61,104 bases of DNA from Serratia marcescens. GTDB taxonomy: Bacteria; Pseudomonadota; Gammaproteobacteria; Enterobacterales; Enterobacteriaceae. Below are positions 18,474 to 27,017 of the stretch, in pieces (within the stretch, counting starts at the first letter, position 1; every line of letters starts with the position of its first letter). The notes below the pieces were generated by a model, which saw only the letters and a list, made by a program, of their open reading frames with translations, made no database searches and had not been told where the DNA came from. Both the position numbers and the translations under genes were made by a program. The DNA lies in the NCBI GenBank assembly GCA_015548865.1, contig JADMXW010000028.1:1-61104 (forward strand), written 5' to 3'.

Positions 18474-19670
18474 TTAGCTCATCAATGGTCGGCCTTCCCA
18501 CACCACTTCCCGATAGTGTTGGCTGTCGGTATCGCCTTCAGAGCTGACCACCAGCACGCAAGAGGACGCATCCAGCCCCAGTTGTGCCAGCAGCGCTTCT
18601 CGTTGCGGGTTATGCAGTATCGCTGCGAGCACCCCCATGCCGACAGCACCCGATTCACCGGAAACGATGCGCGCATCCTGCCCGAGCGGATTGCCCAGTA
18701 CCCGCATACCCAGTGCCGTTACTCTGTCTTCACAGGAGATAAACTGGCGTGAACAATCTCGCAGGCGCGGCCACCCTAACGGATTGGGTTCACCGCAGGC
18801 CAGTCCCACCATCATGGTGTCCATCTCACCGCCGACGGCGACGATCTCCCCTTTTTGCGCTGAGCGGAACAAGCAGTCAGCACGATCGGGCTCAACGATC
18901 ACTGCATGCAATTTATCTGCACCATAGCAATTCACCAGATAATCCAGCACCCCCGCCGCCATTGCGCCCACACCAGCCTGAAGAAAGACGTGTGTTGGTG
19001 TCGGCCAGTCGTTCTCAGCAATCTGCTCTACCGCTTCTACTGCCAGCGTCGCATAACCTTGCATTATCCAGGCAGGGATTTTTTCGTACCCCGGCCAGGC
19101 GGTGTCCTGCACAACTTCCCACCCCTTTTCCTGTGCAGTTTGCATGGTAAGGCGTACGGTATCGTCATAGTTCATGTCAGTGACGATGCACTCAGCCCCC
19201 AAGCGGGTGATGTGTGCGACACGCTCCGCAGAAGCGCCCTTTGGCATATAGACCACGGCCTGTTGCCCTAACGCTTTGGCTGCCCAGGCAACGCCTCGTC
19301 CATGGTTTCCATCCGTGGTGGTGGCGAAGGTAATGCTGTTTGGCAATGCCGCACGACCTTGCTCAAACGAAAAATCCTCCAGGGAGAAGCGGTATTTTTC
19401 ACACACGCAGCGGGCAATGGCATAGGCACCGCCAAGAATTTTGAAGGCGTTGAGACCAAAACGCTGAGACTCATCTTTCACCAGCACCTGCCCCACGCCC
19501 AATTCAGCCGCGAACGCGGCCAGCGAGTGCAGCGGCGTAGGGCGATAACCTGGCATCCGTTGATGAAAGTTACGCGCCTGTTCCGCCTGTTCCCGGCTAA
19601 ACAGTTCAGCGCCGTGCGGCGTAAAGTGAGCGTTATCGGCAATCTGCATCCGTAGTGAAAACGTTGACAT
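18474..19670 (-). CDS. dpaL: 2,3-diaminopropionate ammonia-lyase
   Basis: A 398-residue PLP enzyme (YgeX) that cleaves 2,3-diaminopropionate to pyruvate and ammonia. The PLP lysine is Lys77 in GLNAFKILGGAYA. Other fold-type II marks are TTDGNHGRGVAWAAK, VFLQAGVGAMAAGV, VSGESGAVGMG and the end motif SSEGDTD. The length equals E. coli YgeX. In the anaerobic urate pathway described in gut bacteria, diaminopropionate is a late intermediate, which explains its place beside hyuA, ygfK and ssnA. The start ATG at 19670 has AGGA seven bases upstream. A candidate sigma-54 promoter lies 40-50 bases before it. Confidence 0.94.
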   Translation of the reverse strand: MSTFSLRMQIADNAHFTPHGAELFSREQAEQARNFHQRMPGYRPTPLHSLAAFAAELGVGQVLVKDESQRFGLNAFKILGGAYAIARCVCEKYRFSLEDFSFEQGRAALPNSITFATTTDGNHGRGVAWAAKALGQQAVVYMPKGASAERVAHITRLGAECIVTDMNYDDTVRLTMQTAQEKGWEVVQDTAWPGYEKIPAWIMQGYATLAVEAVEQIAENDWPTPTHVFLQAGVGAMAAGVLDYLVNCYGADKLHAVIVEPDRADCLFRSAQKGEIVAVGGEMDTMMVGLACGEPNPLGWPRLRDCSRQFISCEDRVTALGMRVLGNPLGQDARIVSGESGAVGMGVLAAILHNPQREALLAQLGLDASSCVLVVSSEGDTDSQHYREVVWEGRPLMS

Positions 19671-19707
19671 GTTGGCATCCTGATTTTAATTAAATGATTC
19701 ACCCATA

Positions 19708-19722
19708 GCTATTCCCTATCCT
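19708..19722 (-). promoter_or_regulatory. Candidate sigma-54 promoter of dpaL-hyuA
   Basis: On the minus strand AGGATAGGGAATAGC keeps GG-N10-GC spacing but deviates at the -12 box (TAGC). It shares GGGAAT with the guaD promoter. The leader would be about 26 bases. Confidence 0.4.
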
Positions 19723-19911
19723 TGCATCAATATCTGTGCCAGTTTGTAGTTGCAGCACCCTGCGCAATGTCGAATAATCAAAAACAGGAAAAAAATGCGC
19801 GTTCACGCCGCGTGGCGTAAAGGATGCGGTGCTGTTTCCCACTATTTTCTGCATTAACGGATGTCATCAGGCCAGATTGTCGCATTGCGATAGGTGAACA
19901 GGTGATGCATA

Positions 19912-19926
19912 TTCTCAAAATGAGAA
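19912..19926. promoter_or_regulatory. 15-bp palindrome near the activator gene
   Basis: TTCTCAAAATGAGAA is identical, in reverse complement, to the site at 15735-15749. It lies about 190 bp upstream of the dpaL promoter and 40 bp before the activator ATG. It could therefore serve as an enhancer site for dpaL-hyuA and as an autoregulatory operator. Confidence 0.6.
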
Positions 19927-19966
19927 ACTGCCGCGAGGCGCTTTACCCGATACAAGAGCGTAGCCC

Positions 19967-21727
19967 ATGACGAGCCAGACCCTGTCGCTGATGCACATCC
20001 AACCCACCATTCGGCATTTCACCCAAATGCTTAGTCAGGTATTGCGGCTGGAAGTGGAGATCGTTGATGACCGATTGCTGCGCGTGGCAGGAAGTGGCCC
20101 CTATCGTACCCGCATTGGTCATCCATCGGATAACACCCGTCTGCTGCAATACGTTATTGATAATAAGCAAGAGAAAGCGGTCATTCATTCGCAGCACGAT
20201 CCGATTTGCCAGGGGTGTGGTCAGTATGGCAACTGCGGCGAGCTGGCTTTTCTCGGCTTGCCAGTGATGCACGGTGAGCGCTGCCTGGGTGTCATCAGCC
20301 TTGCGGCAGTCAATGCAGAGCAGCAACTGCGATTACAGGAAAACATCACCGTATTTTCCGATTACGTTCGGCACATCTCCTCGCTCCTGATCGCTAACCT
20401 GACGAAAAACCCCACCGCCAATGATGGCATGGATGTGCTGTTCACTACGTTAATCAACAGCATGGATCAGGGTATTCTGGTGCTTGATGAGCATGGCATC
20501 ATCACCTTTGCTAACCAGAATGCGCTGACGCTGCTCAACACCCGATGGGAAATCCTTGCCAAAACACCGGTCACCATCCGTCCGTTGGTTGCCAGTAAAG
20601 ATTTCGCCAACGGCAATGCACAGCATGTGATCTCCTTTGCGGCCCAGCAGGAAGTGGTGATCGGGCAGCATCATAACGGGAACAACCGGCAACTGTTCCT
20701 GTTTGCTTTTCACCAATCTGAGCGTCCCGCACCGATCAATGAGGCGAACAGCGAACCGCGTATCGGCCAGTTTATCGGTAACGCACCGGCGGTACAGGCG
20801 CTGAAACAGCACATCGCGCGTTTTGCCGATAGCCCCTCCAGCATCATGATCACTGGCGAGAGCGGCAGTGGTAAAGAGGTACTGGCGCGCTCCATTCATC
20901 AGGTAGGACGGCGCAGCTCGCACCCTTTTATTGCCATCAACTGTGCGGCGATCCCTGAGCATCTGCTGGAGAGTGAACTGTTCGGTTATGTCAAAGGCGC
21001 GTTTACCGGGGCCGCCCCTAATGGCAAGGCGGGGCTTATTCAGTCTGCCCATCTTGGTACCTTGTTCCTCGACGAGATCGGCGACATGCCATTGACGTTG
21101 CAGGCCAAGCTGTTGCGGGTATTAGAAACACGCGAAGTGATGCCGCTAGGGGCAAGCAAGCCGGTGGCGGTGGATATCCGTATTATTTCTGCCACACACC
21201 AAAATTTGACGCGCGCGATCGAAGAGGGAAACTTTCGCGAGGATCTCTACTACCGCCTGAAGGTGATACCGGTTGAGATCCCGCCGCTGCGCGAGCGCAC
21301 GGCAGATATCGAACTGCTGGTACACCACTTCCTCAATCTGCACACGCGCCGTATTGGCAGCACCTACCCTGGCGTGAGCCGCGAGGTAATGGCCTTGCTG
21401 CGAGATTATCGCTGGCCGGGCAATGTGCGTGAATTGAGCAATCTGGTGGAGTATCTGGTCAATATCGTGCCCGACGGAGAGGTGATTGACCCAACGCTGT
21501 TACCGCCGCATTTTCATCGCGCCACAACCACCACGTTGCCCACCGTTGAAACTATTACGGCAACAGCACCCGCCGTGCCCCCGAGCCTGAAACAGTTGGA
21601 ACACCAGCGCATTATCGAGGCGTTACGTCATGGCGTGAGCAAAGCACAACTGGCGCAAGAGTTGGAGATCAGCGTGGCGACGCTGTATCGCAAAATCAAA
21701 AAATACGGGCTGAGTGATATTCACTAG
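19967..21727 (+). CDS. ygeV: YgeV-like sigma-54-dependent activator
   Basis: A 586-residue enhancer-binding protein. The N-terminal sensor region (about 1-145, GAF-like) contains a cysteine group CQGCGQYGNC (Cys81, Cys84, Cys90). A PAS-like segment follows at about 155-250. The AAA+ domain has Walker A GESGSGKE (297-304), the sigma-54 contact loop GAFTGA, Walker B LFLDEIGD and the arginine-finger region FREDLYYRL. The C-terminal Fis-type helix-turn-helix ends with ISVATLYRKIKKYG. It is orthologous in layout to E. coli ygeV, located in the same cluster. It is transcribed away from dpaL. Sigma-54 promoters at ygfK, xdhC, dpaL and guaD are likely targets. The signal is unknown; the cysteines suggest a metal or FeS sensor. 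Confidence 0.88.
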   Translation: MTSQTLSLMHIQPTIRHFTQMLSQVLRLEVEIVDDRLLRVAGSGPYRTRIGHPSDNTRLLQYVIDNKQEKAVIHSQHDPICQGCGQYGNCGELAFLGLPVMHGERCLGVISLAAVNAEQQLRLQENITVFSDYVRHISSLLIANLTKNPTANDGMDVLFTTLINSMDQGILVLDEHGIITFANQNALTLLNTRWEILAKTPVTIRPLVASKDFANGNAQHVISFAAQQEVVIGQHHNGNNRQLFLFAFHQSERPAPINEANSEPRIGQFIGNAPAVQALKQHIARFADSPSSIMITGESGSGKEVLARSIHQVGRRSSHPFIAINCAAIPEHLLESELFGYVKGAFTGAAPNGKAGLIQSAHLGTLFLDEIGDMPLTLQAKLLRVLETREVMPLGASKPVAVDIRIISATHQNLTRAIEEGNFREDLYYRLKVIPVEIPPLRERTADIELLVHHFLNLHTRRIGSTYPGVSREVMALLRDYRWPGNVRELSNLVEYLVNIVPDGEVIDPTLLPPHFHRATTTTLPTVETITATAPAVPPSLKQLEHQRIIEALRHGVSKAQLAQELEISVATLYRKIKKYGLSDIH

Positions 21728-21740
21728 CCCGTTCTCATCG

Positions 21741-22310
21741 CTAACGCCGCCGGAGCAGTTGCTGGTACTGTTCCGGCGTATCCATATCCCAATGAATCGC
21801 GCCATCCGATACGGGCACCCGCCGTTGACCGTGACAGGTAATCAGCGTTTTCATCGAGGTCTCATTATTGGCCGCCAGCACCGTATCGCGCATAGCGGGT
21901 GGCAACAATACCGGGTGCCCTTTCCCTTGAGCGTATTCCGGAATCAGGCACGTCGCATCGCGCTGTTGCCACAGGGTGCGATAAACCGCCCCGCTGACAG
22001 CAGGCATATCCCCCAACGCCAGAAAGAAATGCCCGTCGCCGAGCGCCGCCGCACCACAGCGAATGGAAGAGAACATCCCCTCGTTAAAATCTTCGTTGTG
22101 GCACAGCGTTATGCGCCCATGGTCCCCGTAGCGCCAGTTCAGTTCGGCACCGCGAAAACCAGTCACCAGCACCACGCGATCGCAAAAGGAGAGTGCCGCC
22201 GCCAGCGCGCTGTCGAGCACCGTGCCCTCGCCCCAGGGCAGCATCATTTTCCACTGCCCCATGCGGCTGGAAAGCCCGGCCGCCAACATCAGACAGACTT
22301 TCTCACTCAT
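21741..22310 (-). CDS. mocA: Molybdenum cofactor cytidylyltransferase-like
   Basis: A 189-residue nucleotidyltransferase (MocA/YgfJ) that converts Mo-molybdopterin to the cytosine dinucleotide form used by xanthine-dehydrogenase-type enzymes. It shows the NTP-binding signature LMLAAGLSSRMGQWKM at residues 8-23 and ALGDMPAVSG near 85, where Asp binds metal. The late GHPVLLP is typical of the family. The start at 22310 (MSEKVCLM) has a GGAG about ten bases upstream; the longer frame to 22445 overlaps the 2Fe-2S gene and is not convincing. It is the last gene of the long minus-strand operon and supports the adjacent Mo-FAD hydroxylase. Its end lies 13 bases from the end of the activator gene. 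Confidence 0.88.
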   Translation of the reverse strand: MSEKVCLMLAAGLSSRMGQWKMMLPWGEGTVLDSALAAALSFCDRVVLVTGFRGAELNWRYGDHGRITLCHNEDFNEGMFSSIRCGAAALGDGHFFLALGDMPAVSGAVYRTLWQQRDATCLIPEYAQGKGHPVLLPPAMRDTVLAANNETSMKTLITCHGQRRVPVSDGAIHWDMDTPEQYQQLLRRR

Positions 22311-22329
22311 GCTGCCAGCTCCACAAGCA

Positions 22330-22788
22330 TCACGGCGCCAACACCGCTTTGATCGAGGTGATAATCGGCTGATAGCCCGTGCAACGGCACAGGTTTCCCT
22401 CCAGCGCCTCGCGAATCTCTTCATCATTCGGTTGAGGGTTGGCATCCAGCAAGGCTTTGGCGCTGATCAACACGCCGGGCGTACAAAAGCCGCACTGCAC
22501 GCCGCCGTGACGAATGAAGGCATTTTGCAGTTTGACGCCGACAGGGTCCTGATGCAGTGCTTCCACCGTGGTGATTTCAGCACCATCACACTGTGCAACC
22601 AGCAACAGACAAGAGCACACCGCACGCCCGTTCATAATGACCGAGCAGGCACCACACTCTCCGACGGAACAGCCTTCTTTGGTGCCGGTCAACCGACGAT
22701 CCTCGCGCAGGTAATCCAGCAGGCGCGTATTGTCATTCACAGTGGCCCGCACTCGAATGCCGTTAATCTTCATTTCTACATCAATCAT
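22330..22788 (-). CDS. Mo-hydroxylase 2Fe-2S subunit
   Basis: A 152-residue electron-transfer subunit with two 2Fe-2S clusters. Ligands are Cys40, Cys45, Cys48 (KEGCSVGECGAC) with Cys58 or Cys60, then Cys99, Cys102 (QCGFCTPG) and Cys134, Cys136 (NLCRCTGY). The length is that of CoxS/XdhC-type stand-alone subunits. The start ATG at 22788 has AGGAG six bases upstream, overlapping the stop of the preceding fusion gene. With that gene it makes a complete Mo/FeS/FAD enzyme. All ligands are intact. Confidence 0.92.
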   Translation of the reverse strand: MIDVEMKINGIRVRATVNDNTRLLDYLREDRRLTGTKEGCSVGECGACSVIMNGRAVCSCLLLVAQCDGAEITTVEALHQDPVGVKLQNAFIRHGGVQCGFCTPGVLISAKALLDANPQPNDEEIREALEGNLCRCTGYQPIITSIKAVLAP

Positions 22789-22791
22789 CTG

Positions 22792-25700
22792 TTACTCCTG
22801 CTGCGCCAGTTCTGTCATCACCTGACGGAACATGTCGAGATAAACCGGAATTTTATAAGGTGCCGACCAACGACCACCAATCGCGTCAGTGACCAAGGTT
22901 TCTAATACCGCCGCGGCGTTATCAATCACTTCCGGTACAGGCGAATGGCCGAGCAAAGCGTGCTCTACCGCCGTCAAGCGCTGTGGCTTGCCAAATACGG
23001 CGCCATCGACCAGCCGACACAGTTCGATGTTCCCGTACGCATTCAATCGAAACAACGCGGTGAGGCTTTGACGCGTGATATTCACGGCGGTACGCCGCCC
23101 CAGTTGTAGATAAAACGGGTGCAGCACGCCCGCCGGAGGCGGCGGCAGAATAATGCGGGTTAATAATTCGCCGGTTTGCAGCTGCGTGCGATAGCCACCG
23201 GTAATAAAGGACTCGAGCGGGACACGGCGACGTTCGCTGGCAGTGCGCAACTCCACCTCAGCACCATAGACCATCAACGGCGGCACGGAATCCGCACAGG
23301 GCGCAGCGTTGACGATATTGCCCCCAACGGTCGCACGGTTGCGCAGTTGCAGCGATCCTACCGTGCGACAGGCTGTCACCAGCAGCGGATAATTGCGCTG
23401 CAACCGTTCATCACTGACCAAATCGGTAAAGCAGGTGCCGGCACCGATAGCAAGGGCGTCACCTTCAGCATGGATTCCACGCAATTCGCACAAGCCGGAA
23501 ATATTCACCAGACGCACCGGCGTGGTTTTTAAACGTGCCTGCACCAGCACATCCGTGCCGCCAGCCAACACTTGGGCGCCGGGTTGCGCCAGCAGCATCA
23601 GCGCCTGATCCAAGCTGGCGGGCTGGCTAACTTCAAGGGTATTGAGACGCAGAACTTGTTTACGTTCACCGTCATGGGCTTGAACTTCACTCTGCCGCGC
23701 TGGTTTTTTCAGATTGTAGCCCAACCGAACTTGTTCCAACGTCAGCGGCAGCGTGCGGTTCCAACGACTAATCGCGAAACTGACCGCATTGTTGAGCGCG
23801 GCCCCGCCCAGTTCCAGCACCGGTTCACCGATCACCTTGGCACCGTAAGGCCCGGCTTTATCGTGGTTTTCTACCGCAATGACGTTAATGTTGGGAATGT
23901 CACGAATCGTCGGCAACAGGTAAGTATCGAAATTCTCCGATTTCACTTCCCCATTTTCGATATTAAAATCTTCCAGCATGCCGTAGCCAATCATCCCTTG
24001 TACTACGCCACCATACACTTGTCCTTCAAAGCCGACGCGGTTCACCACCTTGCCCACATCATGTACCGCCGTGATATCCAGCAGCGTGATTTTTCCGGTA
24101 CGGGTATCCACCGCAACATCCGCCACCTGACAACCGTACACCCAGGTAAAATAAGGGCTGCCACAGCCTTTTTCTTCATCCCAGTGGATAGAGGGTGCGA
24201 CATGCCAGCCATACGCAGAGAGATTGGCACCGGTCGCCTTGGTGAGCGTCACCACCTGAGCAAAATCCATGCAACGCGTCAGATTGGCACGGTTAAACAC
24301 CTTGCCATCACGCCACATCAGTTCATCCACGCCGCTTGCGCCCAGTTGCGCTGCAACGGCATCCGCCATGCGCTGTTTGATCTTGCTGGCGGCATTGAGC
24401 ACCGCTTGCCCACCCATCAGCGTGCCGCGCGAGGCGACTGTCGAGCCACCATCAGCAATCATCGCCGTCGCCGGATCGGTGAACGTTATCCATGAGAGCG
24501 GCAGGCCGAAGGCTTCCGCCGCGATCATCGACATCGTGGTTTGCAGCCCTTGACCATTCTCAGAAACCGCCGTGGAGATATTGACGCTACCATCGGCATT
24601 GACCTGAATCAGCGCGGATGACGCGTCCAGCCCTTCCGCACCGAGCGAACAGCCACGGTGACTTAACGCCAGACCGATGCCGTATTTGATCGGCCCGCCC
24701 TGCGCATTTAATTGCTGATAGCGTTCGCGTTTCGCCATAAATTCAACGCTGTTAGCCGCTTTCGCCAGCACCTCCTCGGCAGATACCGTGTGTTCGCTGA
24801 ACACCTGCCCCGCCATGCTGGTATCCCCTTGTTGCAGGATATTACGCTGACGCAGTTCAAGCGGTGACAGGCCAAGCGCCGCCGCCACTTCATCCATCAA
24901 CGACTCGTTCGCCAGAATCACCTGCGGCGCGCCAAAACCGCGAAACGCCGAGGTATAGTTGTTATTGGTGTACACACCCGTGACATCGACTCGCACGTTA
25001 GGAATGCGGTACGGCCCCGCCGCCTGCACTGAACTGCGCCAAGTGACAAACGGCGTTTGCCCGGCGTAGCTGCCGCCATCCGCCAGTACGTCAATCTTGA
25101 TGGCTTGAATATGTGCATCGTCATCCAAACCGATTTTGTATTTCATCTTATACGGGTGGCGTTTATAGCTCTCCCGCATCGATTGCTCGCGGTTGTAGGT
25201 AAATTTGACCGGTCTACAGGTTAAGTGACACAACAGCGCCGCACGGCATGCCAGATGGTCGATAATGTCATCTTTTCCGCCAAACGAGCCGCCAACGATC
25301 GCGCGCTTGATGTTGACGCGCGCTTGCGGCAAACCGAGGTACTTCGCCACAAAACCGCGCACGCGGTGCGCATTCTGTACCGACCCTGACAGCGTCATGA
25401 TCTGCTCGTTATCGTCGATCCAAGCGATGATCGACTCCGGTTCAATGTAGGCGTGTTCCTGATACCCCACCTCATATTCCCGCTCGAAAATATGGCTGGA
25501 GGCCGCGAACCCCGCGTCAATATCGCCTTTAATCGTATGGTGGTGATTGATCACATTGCTGGCGCTGCCTGGGTGAATCAGCCGAGCATCCGGTTTTAGC
25601 GCGTCTTCTACGCGGGTGATTGGCTCAAACGGCGTGTAGCGCACGCTGATTTTATCCGCAGCCAGACAGGCCGCTTCGTAGCTTTCCGCCGCAATAACAG

Positions 25701-26025
25701 CAATCACATCGCCACGAAAAGCAATATTTTCATTCACCAGCGGTGGATAGTCTGCCATCACCACGCCGATGTGGCTTTCGCCGGGCACATCTCGCCAGGT
25801 GGCGATCTTCACCACGCCCGGCACCTGTAATGCGGCGTCAAGATCGATCTCCTCCACCCGTCCAGCTGCGATATCAGCATAGCGGCACACCCCGTACAAC
25901 ATATCCTTCAGAACGATATCATCACCGTATACCGCGCTGCCTTTGACTTTAGCCAAGCCATCCACGCGCGGCACTTCATGGCCGACCACCTGCATTTCCA
26001 TCACGTCTTTCTCTTCTGCTGCCAT
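22792..26025 (-). CDS. Molybdenum hydroxylase with fused C-terminal FAD domain
   Basis: A 1077-residue fusion. Residues 1 to about 775 are a molybdenum-binding subunit: the early VDGLAKVKGSAVYGDD, then GGSFGGKDD, AFRGFGAPQV, ENGQGLQTTM and IGEPVLELGG, the last holding the catalytic Glu. From about 790 to the end there is a CoxM/XdhB-type FAD domain with VLAGGTDVLVQ and LRNRATVGGNIVNAAPCAD. Usually the FAD domain is a separate subunit or is fused N-terminally after the FeS domain. The FeS partner is encoded next. The sequence GLALSHRGCSLGAEGLDAS lies near the substrate channel of XdhD-like enzymes, so urate, xanthine or another purine/hydantoin is a plausible substrate. The start at 26025 has GAGG upstream; an ATG at 26037 overlaps the previous stop as ATGA. 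Confidence 0.88.
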   Translation of the reverse strand: MAAEEKDVMEMQVVGHEVPRVDGLAKVKGSAVYGDDIVLKDMLYGVCRYADIAAGRVEEIDLDAALQVPGVVKIATWRDVPGESHIGVVMADYPPLVNENIAFRGDVIAVIAAESYEAACLAADKISVRYTPFEPITRVEDALKPDARLIHPGSASNVINHHHTIKGDIDAGFAASSHIFEREYEVGYQEHAYIEPESIIAWIDDNEQIMTLSGSVQNAHRVRGFVAKYLGLPQARVNIKRAIVGGSFGGKDDIIDHLACRAALLCHLTCRPVKFTYNREQSMRESYKRHPYKMKYKIGLDDDAHIQAIKIDVLADGGSYAGQTPFVTWRSSVQAAGPYRIPNVRVDVTGVYTNNNYTSAFRGFGAPQVILANESLMDEVAAALGLSPLELRQRNILQQGDTSMAGQVFSEHTVSAEEVLAKAANSVEFMAKRERYQQLNAQGGPIKYGIGLALSHRGCSLGAEGLDASSALIQVNADGSVNISTAVSENGQGLQTTMSMIAAEAFGLPLSWITFTDPATAMIADGGSTVASRGTLMGGQAVLNAASKIKQRMADAVAAQLGASGVDELMWRDGKVFNRANLTRCMDFAQVVTLTKATGANLSAYGWHVAPSIHWDEEKGCGSPYFTWVYGCQVADVAVDTRTGKITLLDITAVHDVGKVVNRVGFEGQVYGGVVQGMIGYGMLEDFNIENGEVKSENFDTYLLPTIRDIPNINVIAVENHDKAGPYGAKVIGEPVLELGGAALNNAVSFAISRWNRTLPLTLEQVRLGYNLKKPARQSEVQAHDGERKQVLRLNTLEVSQPASLDQALMLLAQPGAQVLAGGTDVLVQARLKTTPVRLVNISGLCELRGIHAEGDALAIGAGTCFTDLVSDERLQRNYPLLVTACRTVGSLQLRNRATVGGNIVNAAPCADSVPPLMVYGAEVELRTASERRRVPLESFITGGYRTQLQTGELLTRIILPPPPAGVLHPFYLQLGRRTAVNITRQSLTALFRLNAYGNIELCRLVDGAVFGKPQRLTAVEHALLGHSPVPEVIDNAAAVLETLVTDAIGGRWSAPYKIPVYLDMFRQVMTELAQQE

Positions 26026-26033
26026 GGTTAACC

Positions 26034-26987
26034 TCATTGGTGACGCGGACTGCCATCGGCCAGTAACGCTTCGCCCTTGAGTGCGGTAATAGGGCCGTAG
26101 GCATTGGGCTGACGATGCAAATCAAAGTTGAACGTGGTGCGTTTGTAGATCTGGCAGAAATCGAGATCGCAATGGGCTATCGCCACTTCATCGCCTTTGG
26201 TCACGCAACTGGCGACCACTTCACCCGACGGCGCAATGATGCAGCTACCACCGATATGCTCTACCCCCTCTTCCGTGCCCGCTTTCGCCACCCCCACGAC
26301 CCAGGTGCCATTCTGATAAGCGCCAGCCTGCATAGAGAGTTGGTTATGAAACAGTGACAGATCGTCATGCTCCGGCGCAGGCGCATTGTGCACCGGCGTG
26401 TTGTAGCCGATCAGCACCATTTCCACGCCTTGCAGCCCCATCACGCGATAGGTTTCACACCAGCGACGGTCATTACAAATCGCCATGCCGACCCGGCCAC
26501 CAAAGGCGTTAAACACCGAAAATTCAGTCCCCGGGGTAAAATAGCGCTTCTCCAGATGCTGAAACGCACGCCAAGGTTCGTGCTCACGGTGCCCCGGCAA
26601 GTGCACTTTGTGGTATTTGCCGACGATAACGCCATTTTTATCCACCAATATTGAGGTGTTAAACCGCCGCTTTTCCCCCTGCTCCACGCTCAGTTCGGCG
26701 TATCCCAGACAAAAGCCCACTTGCAATTCACGCGCCAAATCGAACAGCGGCTGTGTCTCGGCACCCGGCATCGCCGCCTCGCACCAGCTATCCAGTTGGG
26801 ACTCATCTTCGATATACCAGCGCGGAAAAAACGTGGTGAGCGCCAACTCGGGATACACGATCAGGTCCGCACCCAGTTGGTGCGCCTCGCGCATCAGGTT
26901 CATCAAGCGTGCCACCACGGCAGCGCGGGAATCTTCTTTATTGACCGGCCCTAACTGGCCGATAGCGACATTGACATAACGCGCCAT
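26034..26987 (-). CDS. N-carbamoyl-D-amino acid hydrolase (nitrilase family)
   Basis: A 317-residue carbon-nitrogen hydrolase that releases CO2 and ammonia from N-carbamoyl-D-amino acids. The nitrilase triad is visible as Glu47 (VYPELALTT), Lys127 (GKYHKVHLPG) and Cys171 (GMAICNDRRW), almost the same numbering as the Agrobacterium enzyme. Further family marks are GHREHEPW and RRWCETYRVMGLQG. The start at 26987 (MARYVNVAIGQ) has AGGAG about eight bases before; a longer frame to 27011 is less likely. It stands between an L-type carbamoylase gene and the Mo-FAD fusion gene in one operon. With the hydantoinase at 17-18 kb it would form a complete hydantoin-to-D-amino-acid route. Confidence 0.88.
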   Translation of the reverse strand: MARYVNVAIGQLGPVNKEDSRAAVVARLMNLMREAHQLGADLIVYPELALTTFFPRWYIEDESQLDSWCEAAMPGAETQPLFDLARELQVGFCLGYAELSVEQGEKRRFNTSILVDKNGVIVGKYHKVHLPGHREHEPWRAFQHLEKRYFTPGTEFSVFNAFGGRVGMAICNDRRWCETYRVMGLQGVEMVLIGYNTPVHNAPAPEHDDLSLFHNQLSMQAGAYQNGTWVVGVAKAGTEEGVEHIGGSCIIAPSGEVVASCVTKGDEVAIAHCDLDFCQIYKRTTFNFDLHRQPNAYGPITALKGEALLADGSPRHQ

Positions 26988-27017
26988 GTGATTTTTCTCC
27001 TGTAAACGCATCGGGTA

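Larger units (their letters stand above)
19671..19966. other. dpaL / sigma-54 activator divergent promoter region
   Basis: It holds the dpaL sigma-54 candidate (19708-19722) and, 41 bases before the activator gene, the palindrome at 19912-19926. No gene is seen. Confidence 0.7.
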
